Notes: generated by a model from the letters alone, not told the origin. Shown: positions 1 to 9,661, counted from the first letter of the stretch. The stretch is 64,000 nt of DNA from Rhizobium sp. Root482 (GCF_001426565.1 NZ_LMFA01000024.1:195827-259826), one strand, 5' to 3'. Translations and numbers: made by a program.

Positions 1-13
1 GCTCTTCCGATCT
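1..13. other. Residual Illumina adapter sequence
   Basis: The first 13 bases, GCTCTTCCGATCT, equal the 3' end shared by the standard Illumina sequencing adapters. This exact match at base 1 of the window is best explained as untrimmed adapter at a contig end. The biological sequence probably starts at base 14. Confidence 0.85.
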
Positions 14-698
14 AAAGGGATTGCTTGTGGCAAGCCCAGTCGCCGCTCCTCATGTGCGCCTCACAAGCGCGCCCCGCCCTGTTTCAGGCGAGAGGGAAAC
101 CATTTTCTGCCCATCCACCGAATGAAGACTTGCGTCCCGCCCCCATCCGGCACCGGCCCCGCCTCACCACCACGCCTGGCAGCGTATCCAATGACGGAAC
201 GGGAGTAAGGTGACACAGGTTCATGGGGCGGGGATGAGCGGGGATGAATTTTTGTCGCGGGGGGGTAGTGGGTGGAGGGAGGCTGGCTTCTTCAAAGGCC
301 GCTGCCCTAGGCTGTGAGGGAGCCGTTCATCATCCAACAGGCTTTCCCCATGGCCGCTCCTCTCTCTCCGTCATCCTCGGGCTTGACCCGAGGATCCAGG
401 GCCACGCCCATTAATCCATCGTTCGGGGCGTGGATCCTCGGGTCAAGCCCGAGGATGACCAAGAGGGGGAGTGGTGACCAAGCGGAGAGGTCGAGGGTGA
501 TGCCGGAGGACCCGTGTGTGACCAGGGCCGAAGGGGAGGTCGAGGGTGATCACGAACGCGTCCGAGGGTGACCGCGAGGAGGTCGGGCGGATTCGACGGC
601 CAGGATCGGATCGTCACGCCGGCATGGGTGATGCCCGGCGCACCTGCCCGTACGGGTGGAAGGCGCGAGAGGAGCAGGGTGCCCTCCCGCGGCCTGCC
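14..698. other. Non-coding stretch downstream of pheT
   Basis: No convincing gene lies here. Open frames are short, lack ribosome binding sites and have no recognisable products. The stretch holds a 29-bp inverted repeat at 370-459 and two copies of GAGGTCGAGGGTGAT (487-501 and 536-550), which suggests a decayed or repeat-rich intergenic region at the contig end. Confidence 0.6.
370..459. repeat. Intergenic palindromic repeat, two perfect 29-bp arms
   Basis: Positions 370-398 and 431-459 are perfect reverse complements. Each arm is itself nearly palindromic, with CCTCGGG and CCCGAGG separated by five bases. From memory, the core CCTCGGGTCAAGCCCGAGG is a common dispersed intergenic repeat in Hyphomicrobiales. 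The element would fold into a long hairpin on either strand. Confidence 0.8.
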
Positions 699-3125
699 TT
701 ATGCGCGCAGGACGCCGCCGGTGTTCTTCGTCACATTGGCGATGATCTTGGCCGTGAGGGTTTCGAAATCCTCGTCGGTCAGGGTGCGTTCGGCCGGCTG
801 GATGACGACTTCGATCGCCACCGACTTCTTGCCTTCGCCGAGCGAGGCGCCCTCGAAAATGTCGAAGACGTTGACGCCGGAGACCAGTTTGCGGTCGGCG
901 CTCGAGGCGGCCTTCAGGATGGCGCCGGCTTCGACCGACCTGTCGACCACGAAGGCGAAATCGCGCTTGACGGCCTGGAACGGGGAAAGCTCCAGCGCCG
1001 GCTTTGTGCGGGTGGCCTTCTTCTTCGGCTCCGGCATGGCATCGACATAGATTTCGAAGCCGCAGAGTGCGCCGGAGACGTCGAGCGCCTCCAGAACCTT
1101 CGGATGGAACTCACCGAAATGACCGAGCACGATCTTCGGGCCGAGCTTGATCGTGCCGGAACGGCCGGGATGATACCAGGAGGGGCCGCCGGCCTCGAAC
1201 TGGACATTGCCCATCGGCACGCCGCAGGCTTCGAGCACGGCGATGGCATCGGCCTTGGCGTCGAAGACATCGACCGGCTTGCCGCCGCCCCGTGCCGCAT
1301 TCGACCAGGAGCGGCCGGCGCCTGCAAGCGAGGCCGTGCCACGGCGGATGCCGCCGGCAACGCGACGCTGGCCGGCCGGCGTGTCGTTCTCATAGATGCC
1401 GGAGACCTCGAAGATCGCCACGTCGCCAAAGCCCTTGTCGGCATTGCGCTGGGCGGCGGTCAGGAGGCCGGGCAAAAGCGACGGGCGCATGTCGGACATG
1501 TCGGCGGCGATCGGGTTTGCCAGAGAAAGGGCCGGTGCGCCGCCGCCGAAAAGCTCGGCCTGCGCCTTCGAGACGAACGACCAGGTGACGGCCTCGAGCA
1601 TGCCGCGCGCTGCAAGGGCGCGCTTGGCAAGCCGGGTGCGAATCTGGAGCGTGGTCAGGATCTTGCCGTTGACGGCGCCAAGCTTTTCGATCGATTCCGG
1701 CTTGATCTTGTCGACGCCATGGATGCGCATGACCTCTTCGACCAGATCCGCCTTGCCATCGACATCCGGCCGCCAGGAGGGGACGGAGACTGAAACACGG
1801 TCGCCGTTGCCGGTGACACCAAAGCCGAGCCCTTTAAGAATCGAGACGGCTTCTTCCGCGCCGACCTCAAGGCCGGTCAGGCGCTTGACCTCGGAAACCG
1901 GAAAATCGACGATCTTGGCGGTATAGCCGGCATAACCGACGACATCGGTTTTCGCGGCCGTGCCACCGCAGATATCGACGATCAGTTGCGTGGCCTGTTC
2001 CAGTCCCGGGATCATATAGTCCGGATCGACGCCGCGCTCGAAGCGGTAGCGTGCATCGGTGATGATGCCGAGGGCCCGGCCGCTTCTGGCAATGTTGATC
2101 GGATCCCAGAGCGCCGATTCGATGAGGACGTCCACGGTGTTCTCGTCGCAGCCCGAATGTTCGCCGCCCATGATGCCGCCGATCGATTCGATGCCCTTCT
2201 CGTCTGAAATAACGACGTTAGCCGGCGAAAGAGTATACTCGCGGGTATCGAGCGCCAGCACCTTCTCGCCCTCGACGGCGCGACGGACGGTGAGGTTGCC
2301 CTTGACCTTGGCGGCGTCGAAGACGTGAAGCGGGCGGCCCTGGTCGAAGGTCATGTAATTGGTGACGTCGACCAGCGCATTGATCGGGCGAAGGCCGATG
2401 GCGATGAGCCGCTGCTGCATCCATTTCGGGCTTGGGCCGTTTTTCACGCCGCGCACGAGGCGCAGCGCAAAGCCGGGGCAGAGATGCGCATCAGTGCCGA
2501 GATCGAGCTTGACCTTGGTGGTCGTCTCGCCTTCGACGGCAAATGTCGGCTGGGGTGCCGCCTTCAGCGTGCCGAGGCCGGAGGCCGCGAGATCGCGGGC
2601 AATGCCGTGGATCGAGGTGCAGTCGGGACGGTTCGGCGTCAGGTTGATCTCGATCATCGGATCGTCGAGGCCGGCATATTCGGCAAAGCTCGTGCCGACC
2701 GGCGCGTCTTCAGGCAAGTCGATGATGCCGTCATGATTGTCCGACATGTCGAGTTCTTTTTCCGAGCACATCATGCCATGGCTTTCCACGCCGCGAATGG
2801 TGCCGACCGACAGCGTCACGTCGATGCCGGGCACATAGGCGCCGGGTGCCGCGAAGGCGCCGACGAGGCCTGCACGTGCATTCGGCGCACCGCAGACCAC
2901 CTGCACGGGCGCGCCCTTGCCGGTATCGACCATCAGCACCTTCAGCTTGTCGGCCTGCGGGTGCTTTTCCGCCGAGACGACCTTGGCAATGACGAAGGGC
3001 CGGTAGGCTGCCTTGTCGTCGACATGCTCGACCTCGAGCCCGATCGCCGTCAGGCGTTCGCAGATCTGTTCAAGCGTCGCATCCGTTTCCAGATGATCTT
3101 TCAGCCAGGAGAGTGTGAATTTCAT
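699..3125 (-). CDS. pheT: Phenylalanine--tRNA ligase beta subunit
   Basis: This 808-residue protein is the beta subunit of the alpha2-beta2 phenylalanyl-tRNA synthetase, which charges tRNA-Phe in the cytoplasm. It starts [18 protein letters not shown], the usual bacterial PheT N-terminus. A tRNA-binding (EMAP-like) domain covers about residues 40-150 with [11 protein letters not shown] and [10 protein letters not shown], followed by B3/B4 editing and B5 regions and a C-terminal anticodon-binding FDX-ACB domain that ends in the ISSUE-type tail [10 protein letters not shown]. It lies 83 bases after pheS in the same direction, so the two subunits are probably co-transcribed. Length and order are normal for the family. 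Confidence 0.97.
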   Translation of the reverse strand: MKFTLSWLKDHLETDATLEQICERLTAIGLEVEHVDDKAAYRPFVIAKVVSAEKHPQADKLKVLMVDTGKGAPVQVVCGAPNARAGLVGAFAAPGAYVPGIDVTLSVGTIRGVESHGMMCSEKELDMSDNHDGIIDLPEDAPVGTSFAEYAGLDDPMIEINLTPNRPDCTSIHGIARDLAASGLGTLKAAPQPTFAVEGETTTKVKLDLGTDAHLCPGFALRLVRGVKNGPSPKWMQQRLIAIGLRPINALVDVTNYMTFDQGRPLHVFDAAKVKGNLTVRRAVEGEKVLALDTREYTLSPANVVISDEKGIESIGGIMGGEHSGCDENTVDVLIESALWDPINIARSGRALGIITDARYRFERGVDPDYMIPGLEQATQLIVDICGGTAAKTDVVGYAGYTAKIVDFPVSEVKRLTGLEVGAEEAVSILKGLGFGVTGNGDRVSVSVPSWRPDVDGKADLVEEVMRIHGVDKIKPESIEKLGAVNGKILTTLQIRTRLAKRALAARGMLEAVTWSFVSKAQAELFGGGAPALSLANPIAADMSDMRPSLLPGLLTAAQRNADKGFGDVAIFEVSGIYENDTPAGQRRVAGGIRRGTASLAGAGRSWSNAARGGGKPVDVFDAKADAIAVLEACGVPMGNVQFEAGGPSWYHPGRSGTIKLGPKIVLGHFGEFHPKVLEALDVSGALCGFEIYVDAMPEPKKKATRTKPALELSPFQAVKRDFAFVVDRSVEAGAILKAASSADRKLVSGVNVFDIFEGASLGEGKKSVAIEVVIQPAERTLTDEDFETLTAKIIANVTKNTGGVLRA

Positions 3126-3208
3126 GATTTCACTCGTGTCCTAAAGTCTTGCGGGTCGGGAATCTTCGCGGTGCGGAAATCCGGACGGGAATGGTTCAAT
3201 CGACAGTC

Positions 3209-4294
3209 TTACGTACTCAAACCGCCAAACAATGTGGGCATGTCGAGCGGCCTGAAGCCGTAATGGCTCATCCAGCGCACATCGGCGTCGAAGAAGTTGC
3301 GCAGATCCGGCATGCCGTATTTCAGCATGGCGATGCGGTCCAGCCCCATGCCCCAGGCAAACCCCTGGTAGACATCGGGATCGAGGCCGCCGGCGCGCAG
3401 CACGTTCGGGTGGACCATGCCGCAGCCGAGGATTTCCATCCAGTCGGTGCCTTCGCCGAACTTGACGATCGGGCCGGACGAGCGGTCGCACTGGATATCC
3501 ACCTCGAAGGAGGGCTCCGTGAACGGGAAGAAGGACGGGCGAAAACGCATCGTCACGTCGTCCACCTCGAAGAAGGCCTTGCAGAACTCCTCGAGGATCC
3601 AGCGCATATGGGCGACGTTCGACTTGGTATCGACGACGAGGCCCTCGACCTGGTGGAACATCGGCGAATGGGTGGCGTCGCTGTCCTGGCGATAGGTCTT
3701 GCCGGGAATGATGATGCGGATCGGCGGCTTTTGCGCCTCCATGGTGCGGATTTGCACCGGCGACGTGTGGGTGCGCAAAACCTTGCGCTCGCCGTTTGCG
3801 TCCGGATTGAAGAAGAAGGTGTCGTGCATCTCGCGCGCCGGATGACCGTCGGGGAAGTTCAGCGCGGTGAAATTGTAATAATCGGTTTCGATATCCGGGC
3901 CTTCGGCGATCGAGAAGCCCATATCGGCAAAGATCGCGGTGATCTCGTCAATGATCTGGCTGATCGGATGGATGCGGCCGCGCTCGGCGGGCGAGGCACG
4001 CACCGGCAGCGAGATATCGACCGTTTCGCGCGCCAGCCGTGCGGCGATCGCGGCGTCCTTCAGGTCTGACTTGCGCGCGCTGATCGCGGCAAAGACATCG
4101 TTCTTGAGCGCATTGATGGCGGCGCCGCGTGTCTGGCGCTCCTCGGGCGACATGGTGCCGAGCGTCTTCAGAAGCTCGGAGATCGAGCCCTTCTTGCCGA
4201 GCGCATTGACGCGGACGGCCTCGATGGCCGCCTCGTCGCCGGCGCCGGTCACTTCGGCCAGCAGGTTCTCTTTCAGTGCTTCCAGATCGGACAT
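3209..4294 (-). CDS. pheS: Phenylalanine--tRNA ligase alpha subunit
   Basis: This 361-residue protein is the catalytic subunit of phenylalanyl-tRNA synthetase. An N-terminal coiled-coil arm (about residues 1-90) is followed by the class II catalytic core. Visible class II landmarks are [32 protein letters not shown] and, near the C-terminus, [14 protein letters not shown]. The start [15 protein letters not shown] is the usual one. It lies downstream of rplT in the conserved infC-rpmI-rplT-pheS-pheT order, separated by a hairpin terminator that could act as an attenuator for read-through. Confidence 0.97.
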   Translation of the reverse strand: MSDLEALKENLLAEVTGAGDEAAIEAVRVNALGKKGSISELLKTLGTMSPEERQTRGAAINALKNDVFAAISARKSDLKDAAIAARLARETVDISLPVRASPAERGRIHPISQIIDEITAIFADMGFSIAEGPDIETDYYNFTALNFPDGHPAREMHDTFFFNPDANGERKVLRTHTSPVQIRTMEAQKPPIRIIIPGKTYRQDSDATHSPMFHQVEGLVVDTKSNVAHMRWILEEFCKAFFEVDDVTMRFRPSFFPFTEPSFEVDIQCDRSSGPIVKFGEGTDWMEILGCGMVHPNVLRAGGLDPDVYQGFAWGMGLDRIAMLKYGMPDLRNFFDADVRWMSHYGFRPLDMPTLFGGLST

Positions 4295-4331
4295 CGCAAT
4301 ATTCCCGGTTCAGTGCCGTGATCGGTCAAAG

Positions 4332-4364
4332 AAAAACCCGCGCCAGCCGTGCCAGCGCGGGTTT
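4332..4364 (-). terminator. Intrinsic terminator after rplT
   Basis: Arms 4334-4343 and 4355-4364 form a perfect 10-bp stem (AAACCCGCGC / GCGCGGGTTT) with an 11-base loop. On the minus strand it is followed by a T-rich run. It sits between rplT and pheS, about 40 bases before the pheS start, so it may end the ribosomal-protein transcript or attenuate pheST. Confidence 0.8.
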
Positions 4365-4397
4365 CCCAATAATTCAGATAGTTTGGGAAGCGCTGGT

Positions 4398-4802
4398 TTA
4401 CTTGACCGCGCTTTCAAATTCGTTGTTGGTGCCCGTGTCCTTGAGATATTCGAGCGCCTTCTTGGCAGCGGCGACGAGCGCGCCGAAGGCTTCCGTCTCA
4501 TGGATGGCCATGTCGGACAGAACCTTGCGGTCGACTTCGATGCCGGCCTTGGAAAGACCGTCGATGAAGCGGCCATAGGTCAGGCCATGTTCGCGGACGG
4601 CGGCATTGATGCGCTGGATCCAGAGGGCGCGGAAATTGCGCTTGTTGACCTTGCGGTCGCGGTAGGCGAACTGCTTGGAACGATCCACCGCGGCCTTGGC
4701 GGCGCGGATGGTGTTCTTGCGGCGGCCGTAGAAGCCCTTGGCTGCCTTGAGTGTCTTCTTGTGCTTGGCGTGGGAAGTTACGCCGCGTTTTACACGTGCC
4801 AT
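4398..4802 (-). CDS. rplT: 50S ribosomal protein L20
   Basis: This 134-residue basic protein matches L20 throughout: [33 protein letters not shown] and [19 protein letters not shown] are family signatures. L20 is an early assembly protein that binds 23S rRNA, and in enterobacteria and bacilli it also represses its own operon. It is slightly longer than the 118-residue E. coli form because of the C-terminal tail common in alphaproteobacteria. It follows rpmI by 38 bases. Confidence 0.98.
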   Translation of the reverse strand: MARVKRGVTSHAKHKKTLKAAKGFYGRRKNTIRAAKAAVDRSKQFAYRDRKVNKRNFRALWIQRINAAVREHGLTYGRFIDGLSKAGIEVDRKVLSDMAIHETEAFGALVAAAKKALEYLKDTGTNNEFESAVK

Positions 4803-4840
4803 GTCATGATCTCCTTAAAAATCCAAAAGTGCCAGACGTC

Positions 4841-5044
4841 TCAGAGACCGTTGGGCAGGTAGTTCTTGATGACCTTCTTGCCATCAGGCTCTGCGAGCAC
4901 CATCGTGCCGCGCGCATCGCGAATGAACTTGTTGGACCGCTTGATCATGCCGTGGCGCTTGCCTGCGGCAGCCGCCATGACCTTGCCGGTGGCGGTGATC
5001 TTGAACCGCTTCTTGGCCGAGGACTTCGTCTTCATCTTGGGCAT
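4841..5044 (-). CDS. rpmI: 50S ribosomal protein L35
   Basis: This 67-residue protein has the L35 hallmarks [20 protein letters not shown] and [15 protein letters not shown]. The frame stays open upstream to 5251, but the family consistently starts at [10 protein letters not shown], which places the start at 5044. L35 is a small 23S rRNA-binding protein of the large subunit. It lies between infC and rplT as usual. Confidence 0.97.
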   Translation of the reverse strand: MPKMKTKSSAKKRFKITATGKVMAAAAGKRHGMIKRSNKFIRDARGTMVLAEPDGKKVIKNYLPNGL

Positions 5045-5237
5045 TTTGCTACTCCATTTTTCTTGATTTCGAGATCGACTGACGAGGTCGTCTCCAGCGT
5101 AAAGAACGGCCACGGCATGCCCTGCCGGACCGTTCGGACGGGGGCTTGTAACCGAAGCATGGGAAAAGTGCAATGGCCTCAAGTGAGGCCGCGCCGATAT
5201 TTCCGCGCGCGCCATGCATCCGGCTGGTCCCAGGCGC

Positions 5238-5261
5238 GAAAAAGCCGCCAAGCGGCGGCTT
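5238..5261 (-). terminator. Hairpin with T-run after infC
   Basis: AAGCCGCC (5242-5249) and GGCGGCTT (5254-5261) pair perfectly over a 4-base loop. On the minus strand a TTTTT run follows. It lies 28 bases past the infC stop and 194 bases before rpmI, so infC may be partly uncoupled from the ribosomal protein genes. Confidence 0.7.
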
Positions 5262-5288
5262 CATCGGCGGACTGGTGGATGCGGACGC

Positions 5289-5825
5289 CTATCTCGGCGC
5301 CAGCACCATCATCATCTGGCGGCCTTCGAGCTTGGGCTCGGCTTCGACCTTGGCGATCGCCACGGTGTCTTCCTTGACCTGGAGCAGGAGCTTCATGCCC
5401 AGTTCCTGGTGCGCCATTTCGCGGCCGCGGAATTTCAGGGTCACCTTGACCTTGTCGCCCTCTTCGAAGAAGCGGTTCATCGCCCGCATCTTCACGTCAT
5501 AATCATGCGTGTCGATATTGGGACGCATCTTGATCTCCTTGATCTCGATGATCTTCTGCTTCTTGCGAGCTTCCGCCGCCTTCTTCTGGGTGGAGTATTT
5601 CAATTTGCCCAGGTCAAGAATCTTGCACACCGGCGGTTCCGCGTTCGGCGAGATTTCCACCAGGTCGAGACCCAGTTCCTCGGCCATGCGAAGCGCGTCT
5701 TCCGTGGGAATGCTGCCGTGGTTGGTACCCTCGGCGTCGATGAGCTGAACCCGGAGCGACCGGATTTCCTTGTTAGAGCGGGGCCCGTCTTTAACAGGGG
5801 CGTCCGTTTTGAACGGTCTGCGAAT
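5289..5825 (-). CDS. infC: Translation initiation factor IF-3, ATT start
   Basis: IF-3 binds the 30S subunit, prevents premature 50S joining and proofreads the start codon. The first ATG in frame (5687) would give only 132 residues starting [12 protein letters not shown], which lacks most of the N-terminal domain. Translating further upstream gives [20 protein letters not shown] and the family's VQLIDAEG segment with no stop. The best start is ATT at 5823-5825, preceded at about 7 bases by GAGGAGAG, and gives 178 residues, close to the usual length. A rare AUU-class start is the known device by which IF-3 limits its own synthesis. The C-terminal domain ([26 protein letters not shown]) is intact. 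Confidence 0.95.
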   Translation of the reverse strand: MRRPFKTDAPVKDGPRSNKEIRSLRVQLIDAEGTNHGSIPTEDALRMAEELGLDLVEISPNAEPPVCKILDLGKLKYSTQKKAAEARKKQKIIEIKEIKMRPNIDTHDYDVKMRAMNRFFEEGDKVKVTLKFRGREMAHQELGMKLLLQVKEDTVAIAKVEAEPKLEGRQMMMVLAPR

Positions 5826-6039
5826 GGTCGTACTCTCCTCGAGCTGTTAAAAACATTGTCGAATGATGGCGCAATGTCCCGGCTGGATGCCGCGCAATTG
5901 CCGCCTGTCTTGATGTCTGAATTGCTGCGGAAAAGTCAATAACACAGGTCTTGGCGAAAATCACCACCTGTCGAGTGGCCGGAGAATCTGTTTTAGGAAG
6001 AAAAACAGCCGCAAGCGCTCAAAAGAGGAAAAAGCCCCG

Positions 6040-6843
6040 ATGTCATTGCCCGTTTCCGATGCCGATCCCGATTATCTCGTCGTCGGCGAAGGCGCCGATT
6101 CGCGCCGCATCGCGCTGCGCCTGCTACCGTCGGCAGTGGGCAACGGCTTGCCGGCTCTCGTCTGGCTCGGCGGCTACCGCTCGGACATGGCCGGCACCAA
6201 GGCGGTGGAACTGGAGCGCCATGCCGCAAAAACGGGTGCTGCCTGCGTCCGCTTCGACTATTCAGGCCATGGCCTGTCGGGTGGGGAATTCAGGGACGGG
6301 ACCATTTCCCGCTGGCTGGAGGAAAGCCTTGCCGTCGTCGATCACGTCAGGCCGGAGCGCATGGTGCTCGTAGGCTCGTCCATGGGCGGCTGGGTGGCGC
6401 TGAGGCTGATCGAGGAATTGCGCGCCCGCGGCGAGGGCGCCCGGATCGCCGGCCTGGTATTGATCGCTCCGGCCCCCGATTTCACTAGCGAACTGATCGA
6501 GCCCAACCTCACCGATGCCGAGCGGGCCTCGCTTTCCGAGCGCGGCTATTTCGAGGAGCCGACGCCCTATGGCCCCGATCCGAACATCTATACAGCGGCA
6601 CTGATCGAGGATGGCCGGGAAAACCGCGTTCTCGAGGGCATCATCGAGACCGGCTGCCCGGTCCATATCCTGCAGGGAATGTGCGATCCCGACGTTCCCC
6701 ACGGCCACGCCTTGCGACTGATGGAGCATCTTTCCTGCGATGACGTGGTGATGACACTGATCCGCGACGGCGATCACCGGCTGTCGCGGCCGGAGGATAT
6801 CGGGCGGATTCTGGCGGCCGTGGAGGGCGTTTCGCGGGGCTGA
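6040..6843 (+). CDS. Alpha/beta hydrolase
   Basis: This 267-residue protein has an alpha/beta-hydrolase fold. The nucleophile elbow GSSMGG places the serine at residue 114, HGLSGG follows strand 4, an acidic residue lies in GMCDPDVP and the catalytic histidine is in GDHRLSRPED. The compact form resembles cytosolic acyl-glucuronide esterase/ABHD10-type hydrolases, but the substrate cannot be told from sequence. GAGGAAAAAG precedes the ATG. It is a single gene between divergent infC and the next plus-strand gene. Confidence 0.85.
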   Translation: MSLPVSDADPDYLVVGEGADSRRIALRLLPSAVGNGLPALVWLGGYRSDMAGTKAVELERHAAKTGAACVRFDYSGHGLSGGEFRDGTISRWLEESLAVVDHVRPERMVLVGSSMGGWVALRLIEELRARGEGARIAGLVLIAPAPDFTSELIEPNLTDAERASLSERGYFEEPTPYGPDPNIYTAALIEDGRENRVLEGIIETGCPVHILQGMCDPDVPHGHALRLMEHLSCDDVVMTLIRDGDHRLSRPEDIGRILAAVEGVSRG

Positions 6844-7058
6844 GACGGGGCGGGCAAATCACTTTCCCGCGCATCTTAACCATAAGCCGCAATCCCTAAT
6901 TCTGCAGATTGACTTCGTTTCGGACGCGCTGTTAACTCTTTGTTAAGGATTAGAGCAGCGCGCGACGGGGATATACCGCGAAGCTGACGACAGGCTTCAG
7001 ATTTTCGCGGGGATTCTTCGGGACTGTTTTTGAAGAAGACCGCGCCAAGGGGACATGT

Positions 7059-7679
7059 ATGGCGCAGTTGACTGGGGTTAGACGGGCGGTCGTGGCACTT
7101 GCGGCTGTTTTCGCATCGGCGAGCGCGGCCGTTCCGGCGCCGAATGCCACCACGCTGTCGATGCAGACGGGAGCCATCACCTCCCAGCCGATCGGCCATT
7201 ACGAATTCTGCCAGAAGCATCGCTCCGAATGCGAGATCAAGTCGCGCTCGTCCACGCCGCCGCGCGTCACCGATCACGGCTGGGCCGTCATCCGTGAGAT
7301 CAATACGGCCGTCAACCGCGAAATCACCCCGATGACCGACATGGACCTGTTCGGCAAGGAAGAGGTCTGGACCTATCCGGACACGGCCGGCGATTGCGAG
7401 GATATCGCGCTCGTCAAGCGCCAACGCCTGATGCAGAAGGGCTTTTCGCCCTCCGACCTGTTGATCACCGTGGTCCGCAAGGCCGATGGCGAAGGCCATG
7501 CGGTGCTCACCGTGCGCACTGCCCAGGGCGATTTCATCCTCGACAATCTCGACGGCGACGTAAAGCTCTGGACCAGGACGCCCTATCGCTTTCTCAAGCG
7601 CCAGGCTTCCTTCAACACCGGCCGCTGGGTCACCATCGAAAACGGCGCGGAAGTGCTGGTCGGCTCCGTCGGCAACTGA
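7059..7679 (+). CDS. Transglutaminase-like cysteine peptidase (BTLCP family), copy 1
   Basis: This 206-residue protein belongs to the bacterial transglutaminase-like cysteine proteinase family (Peptidase C93, PF06035). A signal peptide covers about residues 1-25. The catalytic triad is visible as Cys113 in GDCEDIA, His147 in EGHAVL and Asp162 in ILDNLDG. The conserved FCQKHRSEC motif lies at about residues 50-58. Family members are periplasmic or exported and are often linked to surface or adhesion-protein processing, but the target here is unknown. A paralogue lies at 39898-40458. A bidirectional terminator follows. Confidence 0.88.
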   Translation: MAQLTGVRRAVVALAAVFASASAAVPAPNATTLSMQTGAITSQPIGHYEFCQKHRSECEIKSRSSTPPRVTDHGWAVIREINTAVNREITPMTDMDLFGKEEVWTYPDTAGDCEDIALVKRQRLMQKGFSPSDLLITVVRKADGEGHAVLTVRTAQGDFILDNLDGDVKLWTRTPYRFLKRQASFNTGRWVTIENGAEVLVGSVGN

Positions 7680-7701
7680 TCGCCAGGAATTTTGGCAGGT
7701 T

Positions 7702-7731
7702 AAAAACGGGCGCCCGGATGGCGCCCTTTTT
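7702..7731. terminator. Bidirectional terminator between convergent genes
   Basis: GGGCGCC (7708-7714) and GGCGCCC (7720-7726) form a perfect stem. AAAAA precedes and TTTTT follows, so it can terminate transcripts of both the peptidase gene on the plus strand and mbfA on the minus strand. Confidence 0.85.
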
Positions 7732-7735
7732 GGTT

Positions 7736-8716
7736 TCAAGCATTGCCGATCAGGACGCCCGCCGCCAGCACGAGGCCGCCGCCGAGCACTACCTGGAAGG
7801 CGGCGCGCAGGAATGGTGTTTCCATATATTTGTTCTGGATGAAGGCAATCGCCCAGAGTTCGAAGAAGACGATGATGATGGCGGTCACCGTCGCGGTCCA
7901 GAAATTCGGAATGAGATAGGGCAGGGCGTGGCCGAGCCCGCCCAGCGTTGTCATAATGCCGCAGGCAAGGCCGCGCTTGATGGGAGAGCCGCGGCCGGAC
8001 AGCTTGCCGTCGTCATGCGCAGCCTCGGTGAAGCCCATGGAAATGCCGGCGCCGACCGAGGCGGAAAGCCCCACCAGGAAGGTTTGCCAGGTATCCTGCG
8101 TCGCAAAGGCGGCGGCGAAGATCGGCGCCAGCGTCGAGACCGAGCCGTCCATCAGTCCGGCCAGTCCCGGCTGCACATAGGTCAGGAGGAACTGGCGATG
8201 TGCCGCCTCGTCCTCCACCTTGCGGGCACCGGCCGGCAGGTGTCTGTCCATGAGCATGCGGGCGATATCCTCGTGGCCCTGTTCGGCCAGCGCCAGGTCC
8301 CCCAGCAATTGCCGGGTGGCGGCATCCGACATGTTCCTCGCCGCCTCGACGTAGAATTGGTAGGCCTGCTGCTCCATGGCTTCCGCTTCGCCGCGCACGG
8401 CATCGAGCGACAGGTTGCGGCGCAGCCAGTCGGGCCGGCGCTGAAGGAAGCCGCTGACATGCTCGCGGCGGATCAGCGGGATGGTTTCACCGAAGCGGCG
8501 CCGATGCATGTCGATGAGCATGGTCCGGTGGGTGTTTTCGACCTCGGCCATATCCTCGAAAACCCGGGCCGTGTCCGGATAGGTCTCCTTCAGCGCCTGC
8601 GCGTAGGCGAGATAGATGCGGGCGTCGTCCTCTTCGGAGGAAATGACAAGCGCCAGGACCTCCTGCTCGGAAAGTGAGGCCATGGAGCGCTTGCGGGAAA
8701 ACAGGCGTGAAAACAT
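7736..8716 (-). CDS. mbfA: Membrane-bound ferritin-like iron exporter MbfA
   Basis: This 326-residue protein fuses an N-terminal ferritin-like di-iron domain to a C-terminal VIT1/CCC1 membrane domain. Ferritin-type ligands appear as SSEEDDARIYLAYAQ, AEVENTH (Glu60, His63) and a second half-site LALAEQGHEDIA. From about residue 178 the VIT1 part starts with GLAGLMDGSVSTLAP and runs through several membrane helices. Proteins of this architecture in Bradyrhizobium and Agrobacterium (MbfA) export iron and protect against iron and peroxide stress, and are repressed by Irr under low iron. A perfect Irr-box palindrome lies 17 bases before the start, which supports the assignment. Confidence 0.92.
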   Translation of the reverse strand: MFSRLFSRKRSMASLSEQEVLALVISSEEDDARIYLAYAQALKETYPDTARVFEDMAEVENTHRTMLIDMHRRRFGETIPLIRREHVSGFLQRRPDWLRRNLSLDAVRGEAEAMEQQAYQFYVEAARNMSDAATRQLLGDLALAEQGHEDIARMLMDRHLPAGARKVEDEAAHRQFLLTYVQPGLAGLMDGSVSTLAPIFAAAFATQDTWQTFLVGLSASVGAGISMGFTEAAHDDGKLSGRGSPIKRGLACGIMTTLGGLGHALPYLIPNFWTATVTAIIIVFFELWAIAFIQNKYMETPFLRAAFQVVLGGGLVLAAGVLIGNA

Positions 8717-8732
8717 GATGAAACGGACCTAG

Positions 8733-8749
8733 TTTAGAATTGTTCTAAA
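8733..8749. promoter_or_regulatory. Irr box (iron control element) upstream of mbfA
   Basis: TTTAGAATTGTTCTAAA is a perfect palindrome with two 7-bp arms around TTG. It fits the published ICE/Irr-box consensus TTTAGAAnnnTTCTAAA. It lies just before the mbfA start codon, where bound Irr would block transcription. The irr gene is at 36455-36874. Confidence 0.88.
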
Positions 8750-8854
8750 TTTAGGCGCGTTCACCGGAAGATCAAGCGGAAAAGACGAGCGGACTCGACA
8801 GGGCGGCAAAGAAATTCCTAGATGGTGGTCACGTCGACCAATTCGAAGGCCCGC

Positions 8855-9661
8855 ATGAACCCGCTTCTGTCCAGCAAGGATACGTTTCTCGACCGCATCG
8901 GCGTAACGCTGGCCGGAAAGCTGACCGCAAAAACGTCCGGATACGAGCCCTATACGCCGTCCGATCCCGAAACTCTGGCGCGGTCATTGCGGCCCGGCGA
9001 TATCCTGCTGATCGAGGGCAACAGCCGTGTCTCGGCCGCCATCAAATACCTAACCCAGTCCACCTGGTCGCATGCCGCCTTCTTTGCCGGCGACCAGATT
9101 CCGCTGACGCTCGACCAGGCGACACGGGCGGTCATCGACCGGCCGCAACTGATCGAGGTCAATCTGGGCGAGGGCTGCGTTGCCGTGCCGCTGAGCAAAT
9201 ATGCGACCTACAATACCCGCATCTGCCGGCCGGTGGGGCTTACTCCGGAGGACCGCCTGACGGTCCTGTCCTTCATGATTTCGAGGCTCGGACTGAAATA
9301 CGACATGAAGAACATTCTCGACATGCTGCGCTATTTTCTACCGACGCCGCCGGTTCCGGTGCGCTGGCGCCGCCGCATGCTGGCCTTCGGTTCAGGCGAT
9401 CCGACCCGCGCCATCTGCTCGACGCTGATCGCCCAGGCCTTCGAGCAGATCCGCTATCCGATCCTGCCGGAGGTGACCCGCGCGCCGGGGCGGGCAGCGG
9501 CGGTTTCTTCCTATTCGCGCGCCGAAATCCTGCATATCCGCCATTATTCGCTGTTCACGCCGCGTGATTTCGATCTCTCGCCCTATTTCGCCGTCGTCAA
9601 GCCGACGCTCGAATACGGCTTCGACTACAAGCGGCTGCAATGGCAGGGGCAGGATGGATGA
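8855..9661 (+). CDS. YiiX/YebB-like permuted NlpC/P60 cysteine hydrolase
   Basis: This 268-residue protein resembles the YaeF/YiiX permuted papain-like family (PF05708). The histidine comes first, in STWSHAAFFAGD after the PGDILLIEG strand, and the cysteine follows in RAICSTLIAQAF; that order is diagnostic of the circularly permuted NlpC/P60 fold. Family substrates are thought to be amide bonds in lipids or peptides, but the substrate here is unknown. No signal peptide is evident. I chose the ATG at 8855 because GAAGG precedes it; an upstream ATG at 8822 lacks a ribosome binding site. It is divergent from mbfA. Confidence 0.75.
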   Translation: MNPLLSSKDTFLDRIGVTLAGKLTAKTSGYEPYTPSDPETLARSLRPGDILLIEGNSRVSAAIKYLTQSTWSHAAFFAGDQIPLTLDQATRAVIDRPQLIEVNLGEGCVAVPLSKYATYNTRICRPVGLTPEDRLTVLSFMISRLGLKYDMKNILDMLRYFLPTPPVPVRWRRRMLAFGSGDPTRAICSTLIAQAFEQIRYPILPEVTRAPGRAAAVSSYSRAEILHIRHYSLFTPRDFDLSPYFAVVKPTLEYGFDYKRLQWQGQDG

